From Streptomyces sp. Edi2 (lineage in GTDB: Bacteria; Actinomycetota; Actinomycetes; Streptomycetales; Streptomycetaceae): a stretch of 64,000 nucleotides of DNA. Made by a program: the position numbers and the translations under genes. Each line of letters starts with the position of its first letter. The first letter of the stretch is position 1. Where the stretch lies: the NCBI RefSeq assembly GCF_040253635.1, contig NZ_JBEJGX010000003.1, positions 5,667,501-5,731,500 of the forward strand, given 5' to 3'. The notes under the pieces are model-generated. The model was not told where the DNA came from. It ran no database searches and saw only the letters and a list, made by a program, of their open reading frames with translations. Shown here one piece after another: positions 19,634 through 29,229 of this stretch.

Positions 19634-20014
19634 TCAGCTCCCGAACAGCGTGCGCAGGGTGTGCTGCAGCACGGGGTAGAAGGCACCGGCCATCAGTACG
19701 ACCCAGACACCGACGACTGTCCACAGCATCTGCTTCTGGTACTTCGGGCCCTTCGACCAGAAGTCCACGGCGATGACCCGCAGGCCGTTGAGCGCGTGGA
19801 AGAGGATGGCGGCCACCAGGCCGTACTCCATCACGTTGACGATCGGCGTCTTGTATGTCGCAACGACGTTGTCGTACGCCTCGGGGGAGACGCGTACGAG
19901 AGCGGTGTCGAGGACGTGTACGAACAGGAAGAAGAAGATGAGGACGCCAGTGACTCGATGAGCCACCCAGGACCACATGCCTTCCCGGCCGCGGTACAGC
20001 GTTCCAGCCGGCAC
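19634..20014 (-). CDS. sdhC: Succinate dehydrogenase cytochrome b556 subunit
   Basis: 126 aa from GTG 20012-20014, which has a GGAGGG RBS about 8 nt upstream; an in-frame ATG at 20152 would add 46 residues unlike the family. Three transmembrane helices, with WSWVAHRVTGVLIFFFLFVH (heme ligand His) and ILFHALNGLRVI. First gene of the sdhCDAB operon; the 215 bp upstream holds the promoter and a 13-bp-period repeat of CGATCCGTTA (20211-20233). Confidence 0.94.
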   Translation of the reverse strand: MPAGTLYRGREGMWSWVAHRVTGVLIFFFLFVHVLDTALVRVSPEAYDNVVATYKTPIVNVMEYGLVAAILFHALNGLRVIAVDFWSKGPKYQKQMLWTVVGVWVVLMAGAFYPVLQHTLRTLFGS

Positions 20015-20230
20015 GGAAAAACCCTCCGGGAGCGGGGATTGGGGCCTGCCGGCTTCTCTGTCGGTCGGCCCGGCCGGGTACGGTCCACCGGCCCTGGCCA
20101 TCGTAGCGACGTGCTGTCGGTTCCTTGCGCCGGGGTCCTTAGGTGTGATCAAACAGGCACCAACGGGCTATCACGCAGGAACGAACCGGAATTTTCCCGG
20201 TCAAACGCCGCGATCCGTTATCGCGATCCG

Positions 20231-20962
20231 TTACCGCTCGGAGCTCATCAGCCGGATCAGCCGGCCGCGGGCCAGCCGGCGCAGCTCGTCCGCGGCGACC
20301 GCCCGCTCCTCGTCCGGCTCATTGCCCAGCCGGGTGCGGATGCCGGACAGCACCTGGTCGAGCAGTTCCTCGTCGCGGTAGCCGTCCAGGCAGATGACGA
20401 AGACATGACGGAAGCGCCGCTCGTACTCGGCGTGGGCGGCGCGCAGCGCGGTGTGGGCGGCGAGGGTGCCGGGCCCGCGGGCGCCGACGAGCGGCTGCGG
20501 GGAAAGGGACTCCTCGGCAAGCGCCTCGTCCAGCTCCACTGCGGTCAGGTCGTAACAGGCCTCGTCGGAGGCGGCGAGCAGCGACTCCGGATCCGGGTAC
20601 GGGCGGTGCGCGGCCACCCGCTCGGCCCAGCGGCGGCTGCCGCAACAGCTCAGGAGCGCGGCCAGGGTGTCGTCCCGGCTGAGGGCGTTGAAGCGGCCGA
20701 GCCCGATGTCCTCACGGCGGGGGCGGGGCAGGGCGGAGCCGGGGGCCCGTGACGATATGCCGCACCACGGGGGCTGCACAGGACGCAGCGTCGTCGGCCG
20801 GGCGGCCGGGGTGTCACCGGACAGCGTGGGCTCCTCGGACGGATGCGAATGGATCTCTTCGACGGGTGCGGGACGGACGACTGACGGAAGCTGGGGGAAG
20901 CGGACCGAAGCCGGGACGCGAAGCGGCGGCGGATGTGACGGTGGTGCGTGTGACCACGACAC
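20231..20962 (-). CDS. uraD: OHCU decarboxylase (urate degradation)
   Basis: 2-oxo-4-hydroxy-4-carboxy-5-ureidoimidazoline decarboxylase, which makes S-allantoin in the uricase pathway. The all-helical domain is recognisable from FNALSRDDTLAALLSCCGS through the block around RPYPDPESLLAASDE to the conserved FVICLDGYRDEELL. The catalytic His seen in the family (usually in an HP pair) corresponds here to AHRPYPD. The 243-aa frame has about 85 N-terminal Pro/Ser-rich residues; a shorter start at GTG 20779 is possible, neither has a strong RBS. It is alone rather than in an allantoin cluster. Confidence 0.8.
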   Translation of the reverse strand: MSWSHAPPSHPPPLRVPASVRFPQLPSVVRPAPVEEIHSHPSEEPTLSGDTPAARPTTLRPVQPPWCGISSRAPGSALPRPRREDIGLGRFNALSRDDTLAALLSCCGSRRWAERVAAHRPYPDPESLLAASDEACYDLTAVELDEALAEESLSPQPLVGARGPGTLAAHTALRAAHAEYERRFRHVFVICLDGYRDEELLDQVLSGIRTRLGNEPDEERAVAADELRRLARGRLIRLMSSER

Positions 20963-21158
20963 CCCGGCGGTATCCGGTGGTTCCGGGAGGGCCCTGTGAA
21001 GCGGGTGACGACTGGAACCGCCACGCTAACGACGCTTGTCGTTCGCTGTCCGAAGGATGCGCGAATTTCACCCGGATGAGAGAGCTTTCGCGCGTTCAGT
21101 GGACGACCGGCTCCACGCACCTGGCAATGCCTTCGCCCCGAAAAGTGAGGATTGCACG

Positions 21159-22871
21159 ATGTCGAACCCGATGCGGCCGCCGCGCGCCCCGCGGCCCTCG
21201 GCCTTGCTGCGCCCCCTGACGAGCCCCCGGGCGCGGACGGGCCCGGCGGCCCGGCCCGCGCTGTCGGCCGCGGCCCTCACCGGTGCGCTGCTGCTCGCCG
21301 GCTGCTCCGGCACCGCCGACACCGAGCCGCCCGGGAGCACCAGCGCCAAGGTGAACCCCTCGCCCTCCGCCGCCCCGACATGGGCGCCGGTGACCGGAAA
21401 ACCGCAGGTCATCCCCGCAGTGCGGGAATTCCATCAGGCCGACGGGCGCGGCTGGCGCCCGTCCAAGGGCGCCCGTGTGGTGGTACCGGCCGGCGAGAAG
21501 AGCAATGTCGCCGACGAGGCCCAGCGGATGGCCAACGACCTCGGCCTGGGCATCGTCTACGGCGACCAGGAGGTACGGCCCGGCGATGTCGAGGTGAAGC
21601 TGACGGGCAAGAGCAGCGACAACAACGTCCCCGTGAAGAGCGCCGCCGACGAGGCCTACACCCTCAAGGCCGCCGGGACCAAGCTCACTCTCACGGCCCC
21701 CACCGACGCCGGAATCTTCTACGGCACCCGCACCGTCAAGCAGGCCGTACGCGCCGGCGGCGGACTTCCCGAGGGCACCATCGACGACCGGCCCGACCGC
21801 CCCCAGCGCGGGATGTCGCTGGACAACGCCCGCAAGCCGTTCTCCCAGAACTGGATCGAGGCCCGGCTGCGGGAGATCGCCGACCTCAAGCTCAACCAGT
21901 TCCAGCTGCACTTCTCCGACGACCAGGGCTTCCGCATCCAGAGCGACACCCATCCCGAGATCGTCTCCGCCGACCATCTCACCAAGGCCCAGGTCCGCCA
22001 GATCATCGCGCTCGCGCGCACCCTGCACATCTCCGTGGTCCCCGAGCTGGACTCGCCCGGCCACCTGGGCGCCGTGCTGGACCACTATCCCGCCCTGCAG
22101 CTGCGCAACGTCCAGGGCCGGGTGATCCCCGGGGCGATCGACATCTCCAACCCCAAGTCCGCCCCGCTGATCGACTCGCTGCTGAAGGAGATGAGCGAGC
22201 TCTTCACCAACCCCAAGGGCGCCCCGGCGTACTGGCACCTGGGCGGTGACGAGTACCAGGCGCTGATGTCGTCCTCTCCCGCCACCAAGTACCCGCAGCT
22301 CGCGCGGGCCGCGAAGCAGAAGTACGGCTCCCGCGGCACCATCGAGGACCTGACGACCGGCTGGCTCAACGACCGGCAGAAGACCGTGGAGGCCAAGGGC
22401 AAGAACCGCATCGAGGCCTGGAACGACGGCTTCTTCGCGGGCGGCGTCGTGAGCGCGCCCAAGAGCCGGATGGTCGATTACTGGACCGGCACGGAAGCCG
22501 GCAAGCGTGATCCCGCGGAGTACTTCCACGAGGGCCGCAACGTCATGAACTTCAACGACGCGCTCCTCTACTACGTGCTCGGCGAGCCCAACCAGTTCAC
22601 CTATCCGACCGGTCAGCGGATCTACCAGAGCTGGACGCCGATGGTCCTGCGCGGCACCCGGCCGGTGGCGGTGCCCGCGAGCATGACGGGCCCGGACCGC
22701 CTCCCCGGGGCGCGCTTCGCGATCTGGTGCGACCGTGCCCAGGCGCAGACGGTGGATCAGGTGGCGGCCGGGATCCGGCTGCCGCTGGCGGCACTGGCGC
22801 AGAAGACCTGGGACCCGCGGACGCCTGCTCTGTCCTGGGCGGAGTTCAAGGCGCTGGCGGGCCGGGTGTGA
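21159..22871 (+). CDS. Beta-N-acetylhexosaminidase lipoprotein (GH20)
   Basis: 570-aa secreted glycoside hydrolase removing terminal GlcNAc/GalNAc, for example from chitobiose. A lipobox (LLAGC, Cys49) after an Arg-rich N-terminus predicts a surface lipoprotein. An N-terminal GH20b-like domain precedes the barrel. The catalytic pair is the Asp-Glu in HLGGDEYQ; LNQFQLHFSDDQGFRI is the typical early-barrel block. ATG 21159 has a GAGG RBS; the upstream in-frame ATG at 21036 has none. A strong terminator follows at 22934-22975, so it is monocistronic. Confidence 0.93.
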   Translation: MSNPMRPPRAPRPSALLRPLTSPRARTGPAARPALSAAALTGALLLAGCSGTADTEPPGSTSAKVNPSPSAAPTWAPVTGKPQVIPAVREFHQADGRGWRPSKGARVVVPAGEKSNVADEAQRMANDLGLGIVYGDQEVRPGDVEVKLTGKSSDNNVPVKSAADEAYTLKAAGTKLTLTAPTDAGIFYGTRTVKQAVRAGGGLPEGTIDDRPDRPQRGMSLDNARKPFSQNWIEARLREIADLKLNQFQLHFSDDQGFRIQSDTHPEIVSADHLTKAQVRQIIALARTLHISVVPELDSPGHLGAVLDHYPALQLRNVQGRVIPGAIDISNPKSAPLIDSLLKEMSELFTNPKGAPAYWHLGGDEYQALMSSSPATKYPQLARAAKQKYGSRGTIEDLTTGWLNDRQKTVEAKGKNRIEAWNDGFFAGGVVSAPKSRMVDYWTGTEAGKRDPAEYFHEGRNVMNFNDALLYYVLGEPNQFTYPTGQRIYQSWTPMVLRGTRPVAVPASMTGPDRLPGARFAIWCDRAQAQTVDQVAAGIRLPLAALAQKTWDPRTPALSWAEFKALAGRV

Positions 22872-22933
22872 GACCGGGTGCGGAGACCGGGCCGAGAAAG
22901 CACCCGGTAAGAAACGGGTGAGAGAAAGCGAGG

Positions 22934-22975
22934 ACGGCCGGGGCCGCCACCCCCCACAGGAGAGGCCCCGGCCGT
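22934..22975 (+). terminator. Terminator of the GH20 gene
   Basis: Perfect 12-bp stem ACGGCCGGGGCC (22934-22945) / GGCCCCGGCCGT (22964-22975) with an 18-nt loop, 63 bp after the stop codon. Confidence 0.85.
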
Positions 22976-23690
22976 CGTTCGCGAAGAGCCTGTGACGGCC
23001 CTCTATCCGGTACAGCGCCAGACGGCGCGAAAGCGTCACACGGGGTACGGGGAGGGGTACGGCTAGTGGTCCGGATGCGGGCCGGAAGGGGGCCGGGAGC
23101 GGGGTCAGCAAGAGTCCCGGCGCGGGGTCAGCAGGGGGCCTGGCGCGGGGCCGCCGGTGGTCTGGACGCAGGGCCGGACAGGCCCGTAACGTACGGTTCC
23201 GCGCTGGTCGCGCACGGTTCCGAGGCGTCGGGGCGTGGCTGGAAAAGGCCGTCATTCCGGGGGGTCCCGCGGTTCCGTCCCGGGGTTCCCTCGGTTCGGT
23301 CCTGGGGTTCCCGAGGGGTTCGTTCCGGGAGTTCCCCAGGGGGCCGTGCGGGAGCTTTCGACGAGGCCGTGCGCGCCCGCCCGCCGGAGCGCCGGCCGCC
23401 CGGTGTCCTGTTCCACCCGACTCCGTCGCAGGGGCCGGCGCACCCGTCCCGGGTTCGGATCGTTCGCCCGTACGGGATACGGTCTGCGGGAACATCCGGG
23501 TTACCAGCGGTTTCCGGCCTGCCGCGGCCGGCGCAGCACGGTGGCCCGACCCGGCTCCGGCACGGTACGGACGGGCGCCGCCCGCTCGAACGACGCCGGA
23601 ACGGGGAAGCAAGGCCGGTGGTACGGCGAGCGAAGCAGAAATGCAGTAAGGACCGGGCGGCGGACATTCCGCGTGCGACAGGATGGACCC
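22976..23690. other. Gene-poor stretch with G-rich and GGTTCC repeats
   Basis: About 715 bp with no ORF that looks coding. 23085-23160 has repeated GCGGGGTCAGCA-like and GGGGCC motifs; 23258-23345 has a run of short direct repeats built on GGGGTTCC/GGTTCG. The open frames through here give low-complexity Pro/Gly/Arg translations on both strands. The sigma-factor promoter should lie near its end. Confidence 0.6.
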
Positions 23691-24539
23691 GTGCGAGGGG
23701 ACGACATTCAGCCGGACGACCGTCGGCTGACGGTGGCCGTGCAGGCGGCACAGGGCGGTGACGAGGCGGCGTTCCGTACCGTCTACCGCGCCGTACATCC
23801 CCGGTTGTTGGGATATGTACGGACCTTGGTGAGCGAACCGGACGTGGAGGACGTCACGTCCGAGGCCTGGCTCCAGATCACCCGCGACCTCTCCCGCTTC
23901 AGCGGTGACGCCGACCGGTTCCGCGGCTGGGCCGCCCGTATCGCCCGCAACCGCGCCCTCGACCACATCAGGATGCGCGGCCGGCGCCCGGCGATCGGCG
24001 GCGACGAGAGTGAGCTGGCCGACACCCCCGGCGCGTCCGACACCGAGGGCGAGGCCTTCGAAGCCCTGGGCACCGGCCGCGCCATGCGGCTGATAGCCGG
24101 GCTGCCGCAGGACCAGGCCGAGGCGGTGGTGCTCCGGGTGGTGGTCGGACTCGATGCCAAGAACGCCGCGCAGGTGCTCGGCAAACGGCCCGGCGCGGTG
24201 CGCACCGCCGCACACCGCGGACTGCGGCGGCTCGCCGAGCTGATCGGCGACGGGCCGGACCGGAGCCGGGACGGACATCAGGACGGACGCCCGGACGGAC
24301 CTCGGGACGGAGGCCTGGATGGTCGGCGGGGAAGCCGGGGCAGTGGCCTGGGCGGTGGCGAAGACGGGGCCGACCAGGGGGAAGGAGCCCCCTCGCGGCG
24401 GCCCGCGCCGGGCCCGCCCGGCGGTGGCGGGACAATGAACGGAGTGCCCGTACAGGGCAGAAGACGCCGCGACGGCGTGGCGGAATCGTACGCACCGGGT
24501 GTGACGGAAACGGCCGCACGAACGCAGAAGGACATGTGA
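23691..24539 (+). CDS. ECF-family RNA polymerase sigma factor
   Basis: Sigma-70 family ECF protein. Region 2 (YRAVHPRLLGYVRTLVSEPD to WAARIARNRALDHIR) and region 4 (LPQDQAEAVVLRVVVGLD, then VRTAAHRGLRRLAEL) are both complete within residues about 15-190. GTG 23691 is preceded by AGGA at about 7 nt; the large upstream open frame is repetitive and rejected. The C-terminal about 90 residues are Gly/Asp/Arg-rich low complexity, an unusual extension for an ECF factor. The stop overlaps the next start by one base (TGATG), so the membrane protein downstream is translationally coupled and is the likely regulator. Confidence 0.87.
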   Translation: MRGDDIQPDDRRLTVAVQAAQGGDEAAFRTVYRAVHPRLLGYVRTLVSEPDVEDVTSEAWLQITRDLSRFSGDADRFRGWAARIARNRALDHIRMRGRRPAIGGDESELADTPGASDTEGEAFEALGTGRAMRLIAGLPQDQAEAVVLRVVVGLDAKNAAQVLGKRPGAVRTAAHRGLRRLAELIGDGPDRSRDGHQDGRPDGPRDGGLDGRRGSRGSGLGGGEDGADQGEGAPSRRPAPGPPGGGGTMNGVPVQGRRRRDGVAESYAPGVTETAARTQKDM

Positions 24540-25591
24540 TGGCCGACGACCGGTACAACTGGCTCGACAAGGACACCGCGGAGCAGTTGCTGCGCGGTGA
24601 ACCGGTCAGTGCCCGGCACGGCGACGGTGCACGCGAACTCGAACAGCTCCTGGAGGCCGCCGCCGCGGTCGCCGCCAGGACACCCGAAACCGGCCGGCTG
24701 CCCGGTGAAGACGCGGCCCTCGCGGCATTCCGCCAGGCCGCCCGCCGCGGCTCCGGCGCCCGCCGGCGCACCGCCGCCGACCCGTTCCCGGACGGCGTGC
24801 ACACCGCCCACACCGCGGACCTCACCGAACGCACCCGGCTCGGCCGCCCCTTCCGGCGCGGCTTCGCCGTGGCCCTCGCGGCCTGCGCCATCGGCGGCGT
24901 CGCCGTCGCGGCCGGTACCGGCGTCCTGCCCAGCCCCTTCCGGGGCGGCGACCCGGCACCTGCCTCCAGCGTCTCCGCCGCCGAAACCCCCCGGCCGTTC
25001 CGCACCGGCGAACCCGGCGCCGAGACCGACGGCACCACGGCGCAGACCCCCGATGCCACCCCCGGCCGGCCGGGCACCCGGCCCTCCGATCCCCCCAAAC
25101 CCGGCACCAGCCCCGGCGCCGGGACAAGACCCGGCGGCACCCCGAGCGGCGGCACGGGGCGCGACCACGGCAAGCCCGGCGGCAAGGCGACCGATCCCGG
25201 CCGCGGGGGCACGAAGAACCTTCTGCTCTCCCTCTGCCAGAACTACGAGTCCGGCAAGCGCGGCACCATGGACCGCGACATGCTGCGGCGCCTCGAAAGC
25301 AAGGCCGGCGGACCGGACAAGGTGCACGCCTTCTGCCGTGCCTACCTGGCGCGGTACGCGACCGGCGGCGGCTCGGGCGGCGACGACGGTCTCGTCGGCG
25401 GCATCGGCGGCGACACCGGCGGATCTGACGGATCCGGCCAGAGCAGCGGCGGGAAGGGCGGCGACGAGGACGACGAAGGGCACCCGGCCCAGCCGCCCGC
25501 CGGCACGTCCAGCCCGGCACCCGCCCCCTCGGCAACCGCCCCCGACGGCGGAAACGCCACGCCCAGCGGAACCGGCGACGGCCCGGTGTGA
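24539..25591 (+). CDS. Single-pass membrane protein coupled to the ECF sigma factor
   Basis: About 350 aa, not matching a classic zinc anti-sigma family. The N-terminal about 110 residues are soluble and helical (LDKDTAEQLLRGEPV, LEQLLEAAAAVAAR). One transmembrane helix follows (FAVALAACAIGGVAVAAGTG), then an extracytoplasmic Thr/Pro/Gly-rich region with a small two-Cys module (LSLCQNYESGKRG to VHAFCRAYLARYA) and a low-complexity tail. ATG 24539 overlaps the sigma stop; GTG 24536 is an alternative. Gene order and topology suggest an anti-sigma or signal-sensing partner; this is inference. Confidence 0.7.
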   Translation: MADDRYNWLDKDTAEQLLRGEPVSARHGDGARELEQLLEAAAAVAARTPETGRLPGEDAALAAFRQAARRGSGARRRTAADPFPDGVHTAHTADLTERTRLGRPFRRGFAVALAACAIGGVAVAAGTGVLPSPFRGGDPAPASSVSAAETPRPFRTGEPGAETDGTTAQTPDATPGRPGTRPSDPPKPGTSPGAGTRPGGTPSGGTGRDHGKPGGKATDPGRGGTKNLLLSLCQNYESGKRGTMDRDMLRRLESKAGGPDKVHAFCRAYLARYATGGGSGGDDGLVGGIGGDTGGSDGSGQSSGGKGGDEDDEGHPAQPPAGTSSPAPAPSATAPDGGNATPSGTGDGPV

Positions 25592-25688
25592 CGTTTTTTG
25601 AACCCGTGACGCAGTAATAAGTGAGCCGACTGGTCATCGGCTGCGCGACGAGCCGGGGTTCCCCCCGTACCTACGGCTCAGCGCATCT

Positions 25689-25727
25689 GGCGCGGGCGGG
25701 GCACGTTCCCCCGGCCCTGCCCGCGCC
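25689..25727 (+). terminator. Terminator after the sigma/membrane-protein operon
   Basis: 14-bp stem with one mismatch: GGCGCGGGCGGGGC (25689-25702) and GCCCTGCCCGCGCC (25714-25727), 11-nt loop, about 100 bp after the stop, followed by CCCTCTCTTT. Confidence 0.8.
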
Positions 25728-25730
25728 CCT

Positions 25731-25780
25731 CTCTTTGCGCCTAAACCGGCGCCACCCCTCTTTGCGCCTAAACCGGCGCC
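25731..25780. repeat. 23-bp direct repeat, two copies
   Basis: The same 23 bp occurs at 25731-25753 and 25758-25780 (27-bp period). Each holds the inverted repeat GCGCC-TAAACC-GGCGC. Position is just after the terminator and before the convergent transpeptidase gene, where it may aid termination on the minus strand. Confidence 0.75.
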
Positions 25781-25878
25781 GCTCTCGCGGAGGTGGCTGA
25801 GCCGGGTGGGGGTTGCTCAATTTTCGCTTCGGTCAGAGAGCGTGGTTGTGCCCCGCGGGAAGTTGAGGGGCGGCGGGG

Positions 25879-26754
25879 CTAGTGAAAGACAACCACCTTG
25901 GTGCCCTTCCTGGCTGTGTGGAACAGGGTGGCGATCTTGGTCTTGTCGCGGACGTTGACGCAGCCGTGTGAGGCGCCGCGGTAGCCGCGGGCGGCGAAGT
26001 CCGCGGAGTAGTGGACGGCCTGGCCGCCGCTGAAGAACATCGCGTACGGCATGGCCGTGTGGAAGAGCGTCGAGACGTGATGGCGGCTCTTGAAGGTGAG
26101 CGCGAAGACGCCCTCGCGGGTGGGGGTGTACTGCGAGCCGAAGCGGACATCCATCGCCGAGACGACCCGGCCGTCGACCATCCAGGTGAGCGTGTTGCTC
26201 CGCTTGCTGATGCAGATCACCCGGCCCGTCATACAGCGCGGGTCGGGGGTGCCGACCGGCCTGGTGGTGGGCGGGTAGAGCTCGGTGTGCGACGGCGTGC
26301 GGGTGCGGGACCGCAGCGCCCGCCAGGCCGTGGGCTGCACGGTGCCCGTACGGGGCAGGCCCTGCCGCTGCTGGAAGGCGCGGACCGAGGTCGCGGTCAC
26401 CACGGCGTAGTAGCCCGTCGGGGAGCGGTCGAAGAGGCCCAGTTGGGCCAGCCGCGCCTGGAGTTCGCGGACCTGCGCGCCGCGCGAGCCGGTTGCCATG
26501 AGCGGCCGGCCGGAGGGCGGCGTGTGGTGGACGGTGCGGTGGGGGCGCGGCGGGGTGGTGCGCCGGTCCGGGGCGGGGGGTGCGTGATGGCCGAGCGGCG
26601 GGGGAGCGGGGGAGGTGGGGGCGTAGCGGGCGCCCGTGCTTCGGGGCGAACCGGCCCCGCTGACCGTCACCGGGCGGCAGCCCATCGCCAGCGCCGCCAC
26701 CACCAGCACCGCGGCCACCGCAGGCGCCGTACGTCTTCCACTGCTCCGCTGCAT
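25879..26754 (-). CDS. L,D-transpeptidase with peptidoglycan-binding domain (lipoprotein)
   Basis: 291-aa cell-wall enzyme making 3-3 peptidoglycan cross-links or attaching proteins to them. The order is: lipobox LAMGC (Cys26), Pro/Arg/Thr-rich linker, a PG_binding_1 module ([14 protein letters not shown] to [16 protein letters not shown]), and the YkuD catalytic domain with its H-x14-17-S-H-G-C-x-N motif as [12 protein letters not shown] at 26752-26754 is chosen for the signal peptide; the longer frame overlaps the divergent mutase promoter. Confidence 0.9.
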   Translation of the reverse strand: MQRSSGRRTAPAVAAVLVVAALAMGCRPVTVSGAGSPRSTGARYAPTSPAPPPLGHHAPPAPDRRTTPPRPHRTVHHTPPSGRPLMATGSRGAQVRELQARLAQLGLFDRSPTGYYAVVTATSVRAFQQRQGLPRTGTVQPTAWRALRSRTRTPSHTELYPPTTRPVGTPDPRCMTGRVICISKRSNTLTWMVDGRVVSAMDVRFGSQYTPTREGVFALTFKSRHHVSTLFHTAMPYAMFFSGGQAVHYSADFAARGYRGASHGCVNVRDKTKIATLFHTARKGTKVVVFH

Positions 26755-26888
26755 GCGCAACCCCCGGATCTCGGCGGCCCGACCGGCCCTCGGAGACTCT
26801 TCCCAGCGCTGCGGGACGGCGAACCTGCGGGCATGCTGTGAGCACGGCGTATCCCCGATGCCGGTCACCCAGCGGGAGGCGTACACCC

Positions 26889-28487
26889 ATGGCGCACGAG
26901 TCGGGAAGTGAGCGGTACAACGAGAGCGGCCTGCCGATCGAGCCGGTGTACGGGCCCGGGGCGCTGGCGGGCTGGGACCCGGAGCGCAGCCTCGGCGCGC
27001 CCGGCAGCTACCCCTTCACCCGTGGCGTGTACCCGTCGATGTACACCGGACGGCCCTGGACGATGCGGCAGTACGCCGGCTTCGGCACCGCGCGCGAGTC
27101 CAACGCCCGCTACCGGCAGCTGATCGCCCACGGCACCACGGGCCTGTCCGTCGCCTTCGACCTGCCGACGCAGATGGGCCACGACTCGGACACCCCGATC
27201 GCCTCGGGCGAGGTGGGCAAGGTCGGGGTGGCCATCGACTCCGTCGAGGACATGCGGGTGCTGTTCGGCGGTATCCCGCTGGACAAGGTGTCGACATCGA
27301 TGACGATCAACGCGCCCGCCGCGCTGCTGCTGCTCCTCTACCAACTGGTGGGGGAGGAGGAAGGGGTGACGGCGGACCGGCTGAACGGGACCGTGCAGAA
27401 CGATGTCCTCAAGGAGTACATCGCGCGGGGGACCTATATCTTCCCGCCGCAGCCGTCGTTGCGGCTGACCGCGGACATCTTCCAGTACTGCCGGGCCGAG
27501 ATCCCCCGGTGGAACTCCATCTCCATCTCCGGCTACCACATGGCCGAGGCGGGTGCCTCGCCCGCGCAGGAGATCGCCTTCACCCTCGCCAACGGCATCG
27601 CCTATGTGCGGACCGCCGTGGCCGCCGGGATGGATGTCGACGACTTCGCGCCGCGGCTCTCCTTCTTCTTCGTCGCCCGTACGACCCTGCTGGAGGAGGT
27701 CGCCAAGTTCCGGGCCGCGCGCAGGATCTGGGCCCGGGTGATGCGGGAGGAGTTCGGCGCGAAGAACCCCAAGTCGCTGATGCTGCGGTTCCACACCCAG
27801 ACGGCGGGAGTGCAGCTCACCGCCCAGCAGCCGGAGGTGAACCTCGCGCGGGTCACCCTCCAGGGACTCGCCGCCGTGCTCGGCGGAACCCAGTCGCTGC
27901 ACACCAACTCCTTCGACGAGGCCATCGCCCTGCCCACCGACAAGTCCGCCCGCCTCGCGCTGCGTACCCAGCAGGTGCTCGCCTACGAGACCGATGTGAC
28001 CGCCACCGTCGACCCGTTCGCCGGTTCCTACGCCGTCGAGTCGATGACGGACGACGTCGAGGAGGCAGCCGTGGCGCTGATGCGGCGGGTCGAGGACATG
28101 GGCGGTGCGGTGGCCGCCATCGAGCGGGGCTTCCAGAAGGAGGAGATCGAGCGCAACGCCTACCGCCTGGCACAGGAGACGGACGCCGGCGAGCGGGTCG
28201 TGGTCGGCGTCAACCGCTTCCAGCTCGACGAGGAGGAACCGTACGAGCCGCTGCGCGTCGACCCGTCGATCGAGGCCCGGCAGACCGAGCGACTGGCCGT
28301 CCTCCGGGACCGCCGCAACGCCCGTGCCGTCTCCACCGCTCTCGACGACCTCCGCAAGGCCGCCGAGGGCACGGACAACGTCCTCTACCCCCTGCGCGAG
28401 GCCCTGCGGGCGAGGACGACGGTGGGCGAGGTTTGCGATGCACTGCGAGAGGTCTGGGGGACGTATGTGCCTACGGATGCGTTCTGA
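26889..28487 (+). CDS. Methylmalonyl-CoA mutase-family large subunit
   Basis: 532-aa adenosylcobalamin-dependent acyl-CoA mutase catalytic barrel without the C-terminal B12-binding domain, so it needs a separate small subunit that is not in this window. The early barrel reads [15 protein letters not shown] and [15 protein letters not shown]. Tyr after RQ favours a methylmalonyl-CoA-type substrate (isobutyryl-CoA mutases have Phe), while the PTQMG segment is nearer to isobutyryl/archaeal-type enzymes, so substrate assignment stays open. ATG 26889 has GGGAGG about 9 nt upstream. Divergent from the L,D-transpeptidase; no metallochaperone next to it. Confidence 0.9.
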   Translation: MAHESGSERYNESGLPIEPVYGPGALAGWDPERSLGAPGSYPFTRGVYPSMYTGRPWTMRQYAGFGTARESNARYRQLIAHGTTGLSVAFDLPTQMGHDSDTPIASGEVGKVGVAIDSVEDMRVLFGGIPLDKVSTSMTINAPAALLLLLYQLVGEEEGVTADRLNGTVQNDVLKEYIARGTYIFPPQPSLRLTADIFQYCRAEIPRWNSISISGYHMAEAGASPAQEIAFTLANGIAYVRTAVAAGMDVDDFAPRLSFFFVARTTLLEEVAKFRAARRIWARVMREEFGAKNPKSLMLRFHTQTAGVQLTAQQPEVNLARVTLQGLAAVLGGTQSLHTNSFDEAIALPTDKSARLALRTQQVLAYETDVTATVDPFAGSYAVESMTDDVEEAAVALMRRVEDMGGAVAAIERGFQKEEIERNAYRLAQETDAGERVVVGVNRFQLDEEEPYEPLRVDPSIEARQTERLAVLRDRRNARAVSTALDDLRKAAEGTDNVLYPLREALRARTTVGEVCDALREVWGTYVPTDAF

Positions 28488-28544
28488 GGGGGTCTCGGCT
28501 GCTGAGGCGGCCGGGTCTCGGATGAGTCCGGTCCACACGTAAGT

Positions 28545-29213
28545 TCAGGGAGTGAGGAGACGGCTGGTGAAGCCGTCACGGATGAGGGCCTCGTAGGCGG
28601 TATGCACGTCCTCCGGGACGTCCTGCTCGATGGCGAATCCGAGACGTGGATATTCGATGACCCGCTGCAGGTCGCCGACGAGCTGATGGACGACGAGTTG
28701 GTCGTCGCCGATCGTCTTCAGGTAGTCATCGAACTCCAGTGGCACCGAGGCGCAGATCGCCTCGACCTCGGGCCACACCTTGCGGGCAGTGGCATAGGCA
28801 CGTCGCTCCATATAGGGCATGGAGACCAGCAGCACGGTCTTCGGTGTGATCCCGGCGGCAGTCAGGACCTCCCGGGAGAGGGTGATGTTCTGCCCGGTGT
28901 TCCTCGCGCAGGGCTCCAGCAGCACCGCATTCGCAGGCACTCCGAGAGCGAGCGCATGCTCTCGGAAGTGCACCGCCTCACCGCGGGGGAAGCGTTCGGG
29001 GGCTGTGGGGTTGGAGCCGCCGGAGAACACCAGGGCCGGGAACAGACCGGCCCGGTACAGCTCGGCGCAGAAGGCCGGGACACCAAGGTCGTGGCTCCCC
29101 AGGCCGATGGCGACGTCGGCGGGCCGCACCGCGTGGTGCATCTGGTGGTGGTCCCAGATCAGCTTGGCCTGCTGCCGCTGGTCTTCGGTGATGGCCCGCT
29201 CGTTGTCCGTCAC
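28545..29213 (-). CDS. YdcF-family (DUF218) protein
   Basis: 222-aa SanA/ElyC/YdcF-type Rossmann protein. Recognisable blocks are DVAIGLGSHDLGVP near the N-terminus, LVFSGGSNPTAPERFPRGE, and ARNTGQNITLSREVL, the usual DUF218 core. Soluble, with no signal peptide. The family binds a nucleotide-like ligand in E. coli YdcF but has no settled reaction. GTG 29213 has GGGAGAG about 7 nt upstream and is preferred to ATG 29249. It begins 16 bp after the XRE-type regulator gene, forming a two-gene operon seen repeatedly in streptomycetes. Confidence 0.85.
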   Translation of the reverse strand: MTDNERAITEDQRQQAKLIWDHHQMHHAVRPADVAIGLGSHDLGVPAFCAELYRAGLFPALVFSGGSNPTAPERFPRGEAVHFREHALALGVPANAVLLEPCARNTGQNITLSREVLTAAGITPKTVLLVSMPYMERRAYATARKVWPEVEAICASVPLEFDDYLKTIGDDQLVVHQLVGDLQRVIEYPRLGFAIEQDVPEDVHTAYEALIRDGFTSRLLTP

Positions 29214-29229
29214 TCGCGTCTCTCCCTGT

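Noticed and set aside
21096..24278. Very long minus-strand open frame (over 1000 codons)
   Set aside because: Antisense shadow of the GH20 and sigma-factor genes, a common artefact at this GC content; translation is repetitive and has no domain.
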